Assembly: GCF_001294335.1 (NCBI RefSeq)
Contig: NZ_LGKG01000136.1
Span: 1 to 64,000, forward strand
Length of the DNA: 64,000 nt
DNA from: Streptomyces chattanoogensis
GTDB taxonomy: Bacteria; Actinomycetota; Actinomycetes; Streptomycetales; Streptomycetaceae
Direction: 5' to 3'
The position numbers and the translations under genes were made by a program. Below the pieces are notes generated by a model. That model worked only from the letters and a program-made list of their open reading frames with translations, searched no databases and was not told the origin of the DNA. Positions within the stretch are counted from its first letter, which is position 1; every line of letters begins with the position of its first letter. Positions 18,071 through 28,563 of this stretch are shown in pieces.

Positions 18071-18901
18071 CTAAAGAAGCCGGCCGCGATGTCTGGCGAG
18101 GTCGCCGAGAGTGTCCAGGGAATTGTCCGAGCCCCCCAGAAGTGACGGGCCGTCCCCGACGAAGCGTTCACATATACCGATGTGTGCGGTGTACACCTCG
18201 TCCACCGCGTCCATCAGGCGCCGGCGGGCTCTACAGGAATCCGTGCATATTTCCTCGTGCATGGCACCCCAGGCGCGCAATCGGGTGATGAGAACGCGGT
18301 GATCGGCCGACCAGAGTCCGGAAAAGCCGTTGGCGTCGTGCTGGGGCGGCGCCATGGAAGGCCGCACGGTGCACTCGTACGCGGACCGGGAGAAGGACGA
18401 GGTCAGGCGCATGGCGGCGGCACTCGCCCGCAGGAAGACCCGGGTGGCGTGTACGCCCTGCCCGCAGGAACGGGCGCGCGGTGCGGCCAGCGCGTCCTGG
18501 AGCCCCACTATGGCGCCTTGGGTGAGCGCGAAGAACAGGCGGTGCCCGTGTATCCAGCGTTGCTGCGCGGGTGCGTCCGGATTCAGCCCTGGTTCCCCGA
18601 CGGGAGCCAGGCGGGCCGCATCCAGGGCCTGATGGAGCGCCGGTTCCATGGCGGCTTCGGGCAGCGAGGCCATCGCGCTCACCGTGGTGGCCAGCGCCTT
18701 GGAAAGCAGCAGGGACGAGGCACCGGAGACCCGGGCGATACCGAAAAAGGCGTCGTAATCGGCTTCCCGCGGATCGGACAGCGGGCACTGGACAGAGTGA
18801 ACCGGGCGGTGCTTTCGAACGGATGAACGCCACAGCGACTCAAGTCTCTCGGGCAGCTGCTCCGGGCCGGGAAGCCGGAGTTCGACACGACTAGGACGCA
18901 T
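18071..18901 (-). CDS. Unassigned protein, faintly PrnB/IDO-superfamily-like
   Basis: 276 aa from ATG 18901 (a codon at 18919 is also open). Predominantly helical, no signal peptide or membrane segment. The block RSAYECTVRPSMAPP followed by FSGLWSADHRVLITRL recalls the heme-binding PrnB/indoleamine dioxygenase-like family (DUF1864), but I base this on memory of the motif only. It is read away from the aromatic amino acid decarboxylase gene across a 46-bp AT-rich spacer and lies 71 bp upstream of the acyltransferase operon, so it may be part of it. If PrnB-like, an oxidative reaction on an aromatic amine would fit the neighbour. Function uncertain. Confidence 0.75.
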   Translation of the reverse strand: MRPSRVELRLPGPEQLPERLESLWRSSVRKHRPVHSVQCPLSDPREADYDAFFGIARVSGASSLLLSKALATTVSAMASLPEAAMEPALHQALDAARLAPVGEPGLNPDAPAQQRWIHGHRLFFALTQGAIVGLQDALAAPRARSCGQGVHATRVFLRASAAAMRLTSSFSRSAYECTVRPSMAPPQHDANGFSGLWSADHRVLITRLRAWGAMHEEICTDSCRARRRLMDAVDEVYTAHIGICERFVGDGPSLLGGSDNSLDTLGDLARHRGRLL

Positions 18902-18947
18902 AAGCGACACAATAGACAAAATATAATAAAAACGCTATTTTTGCCTT
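18902..18947. promoter_or_regulatory. AT-rich divergent promoter region
   Basis: A 46-bp spacer that is strikingly AT-rich for this genome. TATAAT at 18922-18927 lies 20 bases before the decarboxylase ATG, so the leader would be only about 14 bases. Neither divergent gene has a recognisable ribosome-binding site, suggesting very short or leaderless messages. Confidence 0.45.
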
Positions 18948-20378
18948 ATGTGCGAGGAGTTTGAAGCGGCGGTAGAAACGGCCACCGGGCAACTGATCGC
19001 GCACTGGCAGGCCTTGGCGGCCCGAGAGGTGCCGGTGACCCCGCAGTGTGCACCCGGCTCCCTGCGCACCGCTCTGCCGTCCGCAGCTCCCGAGCAGCCG
19101 GAGAGCCTCGGGGAGATGCTCGCGGACACCTGGAAGTTCGTCGTCCCGGGCCTGACCCACTGGCAGCATCCGGCGTTCCTGGGCTACTTCCCGACCAACA
19201 ACTCCCCCGCGTCCGTGCTCGCCGAGTTCGTCACCGCGGGGCTGGGCGTGCAGGGCATGATGTGGTCGACATCGCCGGCGGCCACGGAGCTGGAACAAGT
19301 GGTGACGGACTGGCTGGCCCAGGCCCTCGGCCTGCCGGAGGCCTTCCGCCATTCGAGTGGCCGCGGCGGCGGAGTCATCCAGGACTCCGCTTCATCGGCG
19401 GTACTCGTCGCCACCGCTGCGGCCCTGCACCGCGCTTCGCAGGGCCGATGGCGTGCGGCCGGCACCGAGGGCCGCTACCGGATGTACTGCACGGAACGGG
19501 CCCACTCCAGCGTCTTCAAGGGCTGCCGGATCGCCGGCCTGGGCGAGCCGCAGCTCATCGCCACACTGCCGGGAACGGGCCGGATGGATCCCGATGCGCT
19601 CGGCGCGCGGATCGACAGCGACCGTAAGGACGGCTTCGTCCCCGCCCTCGTCGTCGCGACGGTCGGCACCACCGACACCTGCGCCGTCGACCCCGTACCG
19701 GACATCGGCCGCCGGTGCCGGCAGGAGGACGTGTGGCTGCACGTGGACGCCGCCTACGCGGGCTCCGCGGCGCTGTGCCCGGAATACCGGCACCTCCATG
19801 ACGGCATCGACCTCGCCGACTCCTATGCCGTCAACGCCCACAAGTGGATGCGTACGGGCACCCCGTGCGACGTCCTGTGGACCTCCGACAGCGCCGCGCT
19901 CACCGACGCCATGAGCATCGCCCCCGCATACCTGCGGAATGCCGCGACCGACTCCGGCCGGGTCGTGGACTTCCGCGACTGGCAGGTGCCCCTGGGCCGC
20001 CCGATGCGTGCCCTCAAACTCTGGTACGTGATGCGGGCCCACGGCGTACAGGGCCTGCGCGAAGCCATCCGGCACGACATCGGCCTGGCGGACCGGCTGG
20101 CCCGCCTGATCACCGCCGAGCCCGGGTTCCACCTGGAGGTGCACGAACTGGGCCTGGTCATCTTCCGCCGCGACACCGACGAGGACACCCGCGACCTGAT
20201 CTCCCGCCTGCAGACCGACCCCACGCTCCTGTGCACCCCGGCAACCGTCGGCGGCCGGCCCGCCGTGCGGGCCGCCTTCGGCTCCCCGTACGCCGATGCG
20301 GACACGGTGCGCTACGTCTGGGAACGGATCCGCACCCACGCCCAGGACCCGGAGCAGCTCTCGGCCTGCGGCGTGTGA
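18948..20378 (+). CDS. PLP-dependent aromatic amino acid decarboxylase (group II)
   Basis: 476 aa, the usual length of aromatic-L-amino-acid decarboxylases. PLP-site residues: Lys299 in NAHKWM (Schiff base), Asp267 in HVDAAYAGSAALCPEYR, His186 in TERAHSSVFKG, and the N-terminal HWQHPAFLGYFPTNNSPAS that lines the substrate pocket. It would make an arylethylamine such as tyramine, tryptamine or phenethylamine. It stands alone between the leftward acyltransferase operon and the DAHP synthase operon. An amine product could be a partner for the acyl chain built by the left arm, which is speculative. No clear ribosome-binding site. Confidence 0.9.
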   Translation: MCEEFEAAVETATGQLIAHWQALAAREVPVTPQCAPGSLRTALPSAAPEQPESLGEMLADTWKFVVPGLTHWQHPAFLGYFPTNNSPASVLAEFVTAGLGVQGMMWSTSPAATELEQVVTDWLAQALGLPEAFRHSSGRGGGVIQDSASSAVLVATAAALHRASQGRWRAAGTEGRYRMYCTERAHSSVFKGCRIAGLGEPQLIATLPGTGRMDPDALGARIDSDRKDGFVPALVVATVGTTDTCAVDPVPDIGRRCRQEDVWLHVDAAYAGSAALCPEYRHLHDGIDLADSYAVNAHKWMRTGTPCDVLWTSDSAALTDAMSIAPAYLRNAATDSGRVVDFRDWQVPLGRPMRALKLWYVMRAHGVQGLREAIRHDIGLADRLARLITAEPGFHLEVHELGLVIFRRDTDEDTRDLISRLQTDPTLLCTPATVGGRPAVRAAFGSPYADADTVRYVWERIRTHAQDPEQLSACGV

Positions 20379-20395
20379 ACCGCTCGGCCCATGGC

Positions 20396-20429
20396 GGCGC
20401 CTGCCCTGGGCCGGTGCCCGTCAGGCGCC
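20396..20429. terminator. Bidirectional terminator between convergent genes
   Basis: GGCGCCTG at 20396-20403 and CAGGCGCC at 20422-20429 form an 8-bp stem between the decarboxylase and DAHP synthase stops. Confidence 0.6.
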
Positions 20430-20449
20430 TGCCACGGCCCCGCCGCCGC

Positions 20450-21619
20450 TCAGTTCTGCCAGGCCGAGACGACGGAGACGGCCTGTGCCGGGTTCAGCCG
20501 GGGGTCGCAGAGGCTGGTGTAGACGTCGCCGACCCGGTCCGCCTCGGTGCGGTCGATCACGCATTCCGTGACCTCCTCGGGGGTCGCCTCCAGGTGGAGG
20601 CCCCCGGCGACACCGCCCACGGACTCCACCGCGAACTGAAAGGCCCTCACCTCCTCGGTCACGGTGCTGACGAAACGCGTCTTGAGGCCGGAGGGCGCGG
20701 AGACGGTGTTGCCATGCATCGGGTCGCTGATCCAGATGACGGGGTGACCGGCGTGCAGGACGGCCTTGACCAGCTGCGGCAGCCGGTCCACCACGGCATC
20801 GGCGCCCATCCGGGCGATCAGGGTCAGCCGTCCCGGCTCCCGGTCCGGGTCGAGGACCTCGCAGAGTGCCAGGAGTTCGTCCGTGTCCATCCCGGGACCC
20901 ACCTTGCAGGCGATGGGGTTGACGACCTCCGACAGCAGGGCGACATGGGCACCGTCCACCTGGCGGGTGCGCTCGCCGATCCAGGGGAAGTGGGTGGAGG
21001 TCAGCAGCAGGTTCCCGTCGTCGCACGGGCGGATCTGCGGCAGCTCGTAGTCCAGGAGCAGCGCCTCGTGGCTGGTCCATACGGGGGCCTCCGGGACCGC
21101 CGCCGCGGGGCGCTGCCACCCCAGGTGTCCCATGATCTCGTTGGCGGCCATATAGCCGGTCAGCATCCGCAGCGGATCCGGCCGGCGGGCCGCCTCGTCG
21201 GCCTCCGGGCCGTTGACCATATGGCCGCGGTAGACGGGGAGTTCCACGCCGTCCACGGTTTCCGTGGGCCGCGACCGCGGCTTGGCGAACTGGCCGGCGA
21301 GCCGGCCGACCCGGACGACGGGCCGGTGTGCGGTCATCTTCATCGTGCCGGCGAGCAGATCCAGTAAAGCGGCCTTGCGATGGACGTCCCGGGCGGTGCT
21401 CTCCTCCGGGTCCTCGGCGCAGTCACCGGCCTGGACGAGCTGCGCCCGGCCGAGGGCCACCTCGGCCAGGGCGGCCCGCAGTGCGCGCACATCCCGGGCG
21501 CGCACCAGCGCGGGCCGGGTGGCGAGCTCCCGCCGCACCTGCTCCACCTGTTCCTGGTTCTCCCAATGCGGCTGCTGCAGGGCGGGTTTGCGGCGGATTC
21601 CGAGCAGAGTGTCTTCCAT
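20450..21619 (-). CDS. Class II DAHP synthase (PhzC-like, secondary metabolism)
   Basis: 389 aa, condenses phosphoenolpyruvate and erythrose-4-phosphate into DAHP, the first shikimate step. Class II features: VRARDVRALRAALAEVALG, LVQAGDCAEDP (metal Cys), RVGRLAGQFAKPRS, the substrate site VNPIACKVGPGMD and WISDPMHGNT. It is shorter than the housekeeping class II enzyme (about 450 aa), as in phenazine-type pathway copies, which usually escape feedback control. It follows the dehydratase and pab genes on the same strand with a 208-bp gap. Its role would be to raise chorismate for p-aminobenzoate. Confidence 0.93.
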   Translation of the reverse strand: MEDTLLGIRRKPALQQPHWENQEQVEQVRRELATRPALVRARDVRALRAALAEVALGRAQLVQAGDCAEDPEESTARDVHRKAALLDLLAGTMKMTAHRPVVRVGRLAGQFAKPRSRPTETVDGVELPVYRGHMVNGPEADEAARRPDPLRMLTGYMAANEIMGHLGWQRPAAAVPEAPVWTSHEALLLDYELPQIRPCDDGNLLLTSTHFPWIGERTRQVDGAHVALLSEVVNPIACKVGPGMDTDELLALCEVLDPDREPGRLTLIARMGADAVVDRLPQLVKAVLHAGHPVIWISDPMHGNTVSAPSGLKTRFVSTVTEEVRAFQFAVESVGGVAGGLHLEATPEEVTECVIDRTEADRVGDVYTSLCDPRLNPAQAVSVVSAWQN

Positions 21620-21827
21620 CGGTGTCTCCCGTGAGTGGTAGGTGAGGGGGAAGCGGCGCCGGCGGATTCCGGGGCAGGGCCGTAGGGGCCGGGGCCTCCT
21701 CGCCGCATCAGGACGGCGGACGTGATGAGGCGGGTCCCGGCCGGGACGGTGTGCGGTGGTGGCCGCCGGTGTCCGGCGGTGCCGGACGGCGCGCGGTGTC
21801 GTCTGATGAACTGCGTCCGGAACGGGA

Positions 21828-22256
21828 TCAGTTGAGCTGTACGACCGCCTGGGCCGAGCCCAGCACCTTCACTCCCTCGCAGAGGACTTCGAGGGCGACC
21901 CGGACCCGGCGCCCCTCCAGTTTCTCCGTCACCGTGCCGCGGAGGCCGAGGCGGGCGCCGACGCCGTCGTCGGGGACCGGCACGGGCTTGGTGAAGCGCA
22001 CGCTGAAATCACACAGCGACGCCGGGTCCCCGCTCCATTCGGTGACCAGCTGCCCGGCGAGGGCCATGGTCAGCATGCCGTGCGCGATGGCCGCGGGGAA
22101 TCCGGCCTGTTGCGCCGAGCGGTCGCTGAAGTGCAGGGGGTTGAAGTCACCGGCGGCGCCCGCGTACCGGACGAGGCCGCTTCTGGTGACGGGGACGGTC
22201 AGGGGCGGGAGTTCGGTGCCCACGGAGACGGTGTCGTAGTCGATGCGCGCGGCCAT
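21828..22256 (-). CDS. MaoC-like (R)-hydratase/dehydratase subunit (HadB-like)
   Basis: 142 aa hot-dog fold. The catalytic hydratase-2 motif is visible as AGAAGDFNPLHFSDRSAQQ with Asp and His, followed by AAIAHGMLTMALAGQL. With the neighbouring MaoC N-domain-like gene it resembles HadA/HadB heterodimers, where this subunit carries the active site. In highly reducing type II PKS systems such a pair dehydrates 3-hydroxyacyl-ACP to enoyl-ACP, building a conjugated polyene. Its ATG overlaps the partner's stop by one base. Confidence 0.88.
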   Translation of the reverse strand: MAARIDYDTVSVGTELPPLTVPVTRSGLVRYAGAAGDFNPLHFSDRSAQQAGFPAAIAHGMLTMALAGQLVTEWSGDPASLCDFSVRFTKPVPVPDDGVGARLGLRGTVTEKLEGRRVRVALEVLCEGVKVLGSAQAVVQLN

Positions 22257-22717
22257 CAGCCGGTCTTCCTCTCGTCCGGGCCGCCGGCCGTGAACGTCAT
22301 GAAGGTGTCCACGACGTGCTCGCCGTCCTCCGTGCGCACCTCGCCCCGCATCTGCACCACGTCCCGGCCCGCCAGGCGGCGGACGGACTCGACATGCAAG
22401 GTCACCGCGAGCCGGTCACCGGCGCGCACCGGACGGCTCGGGCGGATCCGCTGGGCGGTGTGGACCGGGGAGGCGTCCGCCAGGCCCCATTCGGGGCCGT
22501 TCAGGATCCGGCTGCTCACACGGTGCACGACCAGGAAGGGGAAGGTGGCGGGGGCGATCACCTCGGCGTGGCCGAGTTCCTCCGCGGCGGCCGGGTCGAC
22601 GTGCGCGGGGCTGCCCGCGCCGATGGCCTCGGCGAATTCGCGGATCTTCGCGCGACTGACCTCGTAGATCTCCGTGGGCGGGTAGACGTGACCCGCCGAC
22701 GGTCGGTCGGCTGCCAT
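22256..22717 (-). CDS. MaoC-like dehydratase partner subunit (HadA/FAS1-like)
   Basis: 153 aa. The N-terminal YEVSRAKIREFAEAIGAGSP is typical of HadA-type MaoC N-domains, followed by a hot-dog core (VIAPATFPFLVVHRVSSRIL, VHTAQRIRPSRPVRAGDRL). It lacks the D-x4-H hydratase motif of the neighbour, as in HadA subunits that bind the substrate chain. The start ATG 22717 overlaps the PabC stop. The same frame remains open far upstream through pabC, but that part has the composition of a shadow frame. Expected to form a heterodimer with the 21828 gene product. Confidence 0.87.
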   Translation of the reverse strand: MAADRPSAGHVYPPTEIYEVSRAKIREFAEAIGAGSPAHVDPAAAEELGHAEVIAPATFPFLVVHRVSSRILNGPEWGLADASPVHTAQRIRPSRPVRAGDRLAVTLHVESVRRLAGRDVVQMRGEVRTEDGEHVVDTFMTFTAGGPDERKTG

Positions 22718-23492
22718 CAGTTGCCCCGATCGCGGGTGTGCGGAAGGACCTTTGCGGCGGCGGCCCAGGCGGCCCGCCACGTACCGGACCGGGGGGCCGG
22801 CCCGGAGGTGATCCCGGAGCCGGCGCCCACCCAGGCGGTCACCGGCCGGATGCCGTGCAGCGCGTTGACGCACCACACCTCGAGCCCCGCCAGGTCCGGC
22901 AGTCGGCGGCGCCGCCGGCGGACCGGGATGCCGAGAGCCTCGGCCCGGTGCAGCGCCCAGTCCCGGGTGACCCCGGGCAGGGTGGGCAGCGACGGATCGA
23001 CCGTGCACAGGGTGTCGTTCTCCCACCAGAGCAGGCTGGAGGTCGCTCCTTCGAGCAGCAGCCCGTCCTCGGTGGTCAGCAGGGCTTCCGTCGCCCCTGC
23101 CGCGACGGCCTCCTCGCGCAGGGCGCCCAGTACGTCCAGATCGGGTCCCTTGCGGCGGGGCACGCCGCGGGGGTCCGGGCGCCCGGGGACCCAGACCCGC
23201 ACCTCTTCGGTGCGGGAGGGCGCGGGGCGCAGCCGGAACCCCAGCCGGGGGGCGTGGGTGCCCTCCTGTGTCAGTTCCGCCCGGGGGAACCAGTCGCCGG
23301 CGGCGGGCAGCTGCCGCAACTCGCTTTCCCAGAAGGCCTGTACGGCGGACGGCGCGGGGCCCCCGGCCTCGGCGACGGCCGCGGTGAAGCGGTCCCGGTG
23401 CCGGTCCAGTTCCCGGGCACGGCCGTCCTGAACCAGCCATGAGTCGGCGGCCAGGAGCGTGGGCGCCGGATGCGGCGCCTCGGTGGCGGTGG

Positions 23493-23496
<4 letters not shown>
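22717..23496 (-). CDS. pabC: 4-amino-4-deoxychorismate lyase (PabC-like, class IV PLP fold)
   Basis: 259 aa from a GTG that overlaps the pabAB stop (GTGA). It removes pyruvate from aminodeoxychorismate to give p-aminobenzoate. The fold-type IV pattern is visible: RHRDRF near residue 32-37, the probable PLP lysine in RRKGPDLDVLGALREEA, ATEALLTTEDGLLLEGATSS, and the C-terminal GLEVWCVNALHGIRPVTAW. Similarity at the lysine block is weaker than in housekeeping PabC, so a branched-chain aminotransferase-like relative is the alternative, but coupling to pabAB makes the lyase role likely. Confidence 0.87.
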
Positions 23497-25601
<2,105 letters not shown>

Positions 25602-25893
25602 CTGGATGTCTCCCCCAGGCCATTGGATCCGCGCCGAATTGCATACGGGCGTCGAGGTGCAGGAAATCAGGAAAGAAATCGAGGGAGCACCGGCCCCTGT
25701 GACGTCCGGGCCCTGCGGCGCTGGCAACCTCGGGTTGTGTTCACGCTAACCCGGCGAACCTCGTTGTCGGCATACCTCTTTGGTGACATCCGATCGCCGT
25801 TGAATGTCCCTGTCCCGAAGGCTACTTTGATGCAGGACCGAGGCCGGCCGGGGACCGGCGGTCATTCTCAGCTTTCGGAATTGTGGAGCACCG
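25602..25893. promoter_or_regulatory. Divergent control region of the two main cluster operons
   Basis: 292 bp without a gene between pabAB (leftward) and the ligase gene (rightward). It is the natural place for the promoters of both arms and for binding of the cluster regulator, though no clear -10/-35 pair or operator stands out by eye. AT-richer stretches occur near 25740-25830. Confidence 0.4.
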
Positions 25894-27312
25894 ATGATCA
25901 CTGGGCAGGCGGCCGGACGACCCGGTACGACCGCGGGTTCCCGGACGCCGCACACCGACTGGGTCGACGACACGCTGTTGCACGGCCCTCCGCAGGACAT
26001 CTGTCTCGTCCTCGACGGGGAAACCGACCGGCAGACACTCCGCACAGCGGTGACGGAACGTCAGAAGTACCTGGAAGACGCGGGTCTGCGCCCGGGCGGC
26101 ACGCTCGCGCTGCAACTCCCGCCCTCACTGGAATACGTGGCGCTGCTGCTCGCCGTCTGGCGGCTCGGCGCCCAGATCGTCCTCCTGGACCACCGGCTGA
26201 CCGGGGCGGAGACGGAGCGGGCCGTCGCCCATACGAATCCGCAATTGTTCGTCTCGACGCCGGAAGCCGCGAGTGCGATGCGCGGTTTCCATCAGGTGAA
26301 CCCGGAATTAACAGTACGCCCCGGGGGCGAGCCGGCTCGCTCGGACCACGTTCTGGTCCAGCTGAGTTCCGGCTCGACGGGCCCGTCAAAGGTGATCGGC
26401 AGATCGGCCGGGGACCTCGTCACGGAATTGGAGAGGTATTCCGGTCTCGACGGAATGCCGCAGTCCGGCGAGCAATTGGTGATTCTCGGTTCACTCTCCC
26501 ACACCTGGGGCCTGATCGGCGGTCTGCTCCACGGCCTGCATGCCGGGGCCCGGATCGTCCTGCCGGCGCGGACCTCGGTGCGCGGCATCCTCGCCACGGT
26601 CGCCGCCGCCACGGTGCCGACCACGCTGCTCGGCGTCCCCGCCCAGGTGGCGCTTCTGGCCTCGGTCGCGGAACCGCCCCAACTGCCGCGTCTGACAAGG
26701 ATGATGACGGCGGGCGGGCGGACTCCGGCAAAGGTCGCGCAGGCGTTCACCGAGCGGTACTCCGTGCCGCTCAGCCAGTGCTACGGCATGACCGAGACCG
26801 GCATGATCACCATGGATCTCGCCGGGACGCACTATCCGTCGGTCGGCCCCGCCGTGCCGGGTGTCCGGGTCCGGGTCGAGAACGGCGAACTGCTCGTCGC
26901 CCTCCCCCGCTCCCCCTACCTCGGCGAGGCACCGCAGGACCGCTGGTCGGACGGCTGGCTGCGCACCCGTGACGCCGGTGAGATCGACCCCGGCACGGGG
27001 TGTGTGACGGTCCTCGGACGGCTGGACTCCCAGGTGTCGATCCGCGGGCTGAAGGTGGATCTGACCGAGGTCGAGGAGACCCTCACCGGGCTCGACGGCG
27101 TCGCGGAGGCGGTCGTCCTCCATCAGGACGCGATCGACGCCTATGTGACGCTGTCCCCCGGGGCCGCCCTGCCGCAGGTCCAGCAGGAACTCGCGGCCCG
27201 GCTCGCCTCCTTCAAGCTTCCGAGCCGCTGGTATGTCCTGCCGCAGTTCCCCCGTACGGCTACGGGCAAGCCGCGCCGGGATCCGGCCGTGCTGCGGGCG
27301 GCGGCAGCATGA
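25894..27312 (+). CDS. Adenylate-forming acyl/aryl ligase (ANL family)
   Basis: 472 aa, slightly short for the family. Motifs: P-loop-like LSSGSTGPSKVIG (about 150-163), YGMTETGMI, the hinge DRWSDGWLRTRDAGE and the C-terminal lysine in PRTATGKPRRDP. It would activate an acid with ATP and load it on CoA or an ACP; with PABA genes next door and two ACPs downstream, an aminobenzoate or nitrobenzoate starter is the likely substrate. GGAG lies about 10 bases before the ATG. Codon 139 is TTA (26308-26310), a leucine codon read by the bldA tRNA. Its end overlaps the convergent PPTase gene by about 50 bp. Confidence 0.9.
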   Translation: MITGQAAGRPGTTAGSRTPHTDWVDDTLLHGPPQDICLVLDGETDRQTLRTAVTERQKYLEDAGLRPGGTLALQLPPSLEYVALLLAVWRLGAQIVLLDHRLTGAETERAVAHTNPQLFVSTPEAASAMRGFHQVNPELTVRPGGEPARSDHVLVQLSSGSTGPSKVIGRSAGDLVTELERYSGLDGMPQSGEQLVILGSLSHTWGLIGGLLHGLHAGARIVLPARTSVRGILATVAAATVPTTLLGVPAQVALLASVAEPPQLPRLTRMMTAGGRTPAKVAQAFTERYSVPLSQCYGMTETGMITMDLAGTHYPSVGPAVPGVRVRVENGELLVALPRSPYLGEAPQDRWSDGWLRTRDAGEIDPGTGCVTVLGRLDSQVSIRGLKVDLTEVEETLTGLDGVAEAVVLHQDAIDAYVTLSPGAALPQVQQELAARLASFKLPSRWYVLPQFPRTATGKPRRDPAVLRAAAA

Positions 27313-27985
27313 GCACTTCCAGACGGGACCCGGCGGCCTCGGGCCCGCTCGCGACGGCCAGTACGAATCCTTCGGGAGCGGGGGGCAGCGCGATGTAGAA
27401 CCGTGGGGTTCCGGGCACCGGGCACAGCGCGGTCCCGGCCGGCGCGCCGAGCCGCACCGGCCGGAGCAGACCGCCGTCCGAGAGCCCGGTGCCCAGCACC
27501 TTGCCGATCGCCTCCTTCTGCGTCCACATCCGCAGGAACTGGACCGGCTGTTCCGTCTCGGACCGGCCGGCCAGCCAGCCGGCCTCGCGGGCGCCGAACC
27601 AGCGCCGCGCCAGGGCCGCGGCCGGGACGGCCCGGAGGCGTTCCACGTCCACCCCCACCGGCCCCCGCGAGCCGAGCGCCACGGCGGAAAGGCCCGGGAC
27701 ATGACTGACACTCGCGTGCAGCCCCCGGGCGGCACCACCGAGGACGGGACGGCCCGACGGCTCCCGGCCCACCCGGACCTGTTCCGCGGGCACGCCGAGG
27801 GCGGCGCCGGCCGCGGCGCGCAGCAGCGCGGCGCCGGCCGGATGCCGCTCGGCGGTGTGGGTCAGCAGGACCAGGACGGGGCTGGGGTGGACCCAGGGCA
27901 GGGTGCGCGCACAGACATCTGACACAGCAGAAGACATACCGCAGAACACATCCCGAAGCATGTGCGAACGCAGCATCGTGCGCAT
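27260..27985 (-). CDS. Sfp-type 4'-phosphopantetheinyl transferase
   Basis: 241 aa. It attaches the phosphopantetheine arm of CoA to carrier proteins. Motifs: ASVSHVPGLSAVALGS, PVGVDVERLR (Mg-binding Asp and Glu) and MWTQKEAIGKVLGTGL. ATG 27985 has AAGGTGAGG immediately upstream; ATGs at 27961 and 27937 are in-frame alternatives. It is the only minus-strand gene within the rightward arm and overlaps the end of the ligase gene convergently. It probably serves the three ACPs of the cluster. Confidence 0.9.
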   Translation of the reverse strand: MRTMLRSHMLRDVFCGMSSAVSDVCARTLPWVHPSPVLVLLTHTAERHPAGAALLRAAAGAALGVPAEQVRVGREPSGRPVLGGAARGLHASVSHVPGLSAVALGSRGPVGVDVERLRAVPAAALARRWFGAREAGWLAGRSETEQPVQFLRMWTQKEAIGKVLGTGLSDGGLLRPVRLGAPAGTALCPVPGTPRFYIALPPAPEGFVLAVASGPEAAGSRLEVLMLPPPAARPDPGAACP

Positions 27986-28030
27986 GCCTCACCTTGTGAA
28001 CGCATCACCTTGTGAACAACGGAGGCGTCA

Positions 28031-28303
28031 ATGAGCGACACCATAGGCGAGTTCGTCCTGAGCACCCTGGGCGAGCTGAACTACGACACGAGCGGGGTCA
28101 CGGACACCACGCCCCTCGGCGACGGTGGTCTGGAACTGGAGTCGCTGTCGCTCGCCGAGATCGCGATGCATGTCGAGCAGCAGTACGGGGTCCAGTTCGA
28201 CGACGAGGAGCTGGAGAGCATCGGCAAGCTCACCTTCGGCGAGTTCGTGAAGGTGATCGGCGAGCGCTCCACGGGCCCGGCGGTGACGGAGCAGACGGCG
28301 TGA
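28031..28303 (+). CDS. Acyl carrier protein 1 of the PKS operon
   Basis: 90 aa. Phosphopantetheine Ser38 lies in LELESLSLAEIAMHVEQQYG, with an acidic helix III region (DDEELESIGKLTFGEFV). GGAGG is 6 bases before ATG 28031. It is one of two tandem ACPs at the head of the KS operon; having two may separate the starter-loading ACP from the chain-extending ACP. The next gene starts on its stop codon (GTGA). Confidence 0.9.
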   Translation: MSDTIGEFVLSTLGELNYDTSGVTDTTPLGDGGLELESLSLAEIAMHVEQQYGVQFDDEELESIGKLTFGEFVKVIGERSTGPAVTEQTA

Positions 28304-28563
28304 CCGCTCAGGCCCCGCCGACCCTGGACGATCTGGTCACGATCCTTGCCTCGTACGGCGACCGGCCGCCCGGCGAGGTGCCGGACCGGGTCGATTCGCT
28401 GGAGCTCGCCTGGATCATCCACACGATGGAGGAGCGCTACGACGTGGAGCTCGATCTCGATGACGTCCAGCTCGCGCGCATGGTGACGCTCGACAGCGTG
28501 CTGGACGTCCTCGCGGCGGCCCTGGGGGGTGAACCGCATGACAGCCCCGCGGCCCACCGCTGA
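28300..28563 (+). CDS. Acyl carrier protein 2 (small, divergent)
   Basis: 87 aa from a GTG that overlaps the preceding ACP stop. Ser33 in RVDSLELAWIIHTMEERY is the probable phosphopantetheine site, and YDVELDLDDVQLARMVTLDS resembles ACP helices III-IV. The frame also continues upstream through the first ACP gene, but that part is a shadow. It ends 26 bases inside the KS gene, an overlap that suggests translational coupling. Weaker similarity to standard ACPs than its neighbour, so a special role such as starter loading is possible. Confidence 0.82.
   Translation: MTAQAPPTLDDLVTILASYGDRPPGEVPDRVDSLELAWIIHTMEERYDVELDLDDVQLARMVTLDSVLDVLAAALGGEPHDSPAAHR

Noticed and set aside
27913..28030. Extra promoter or attenuator from the repeated CCTTGTGAAC before the first ACP
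   Set aside because: Two copies (about 27993 and 28008) are short and most simply the spacer with the PPTase and ACP start sites.
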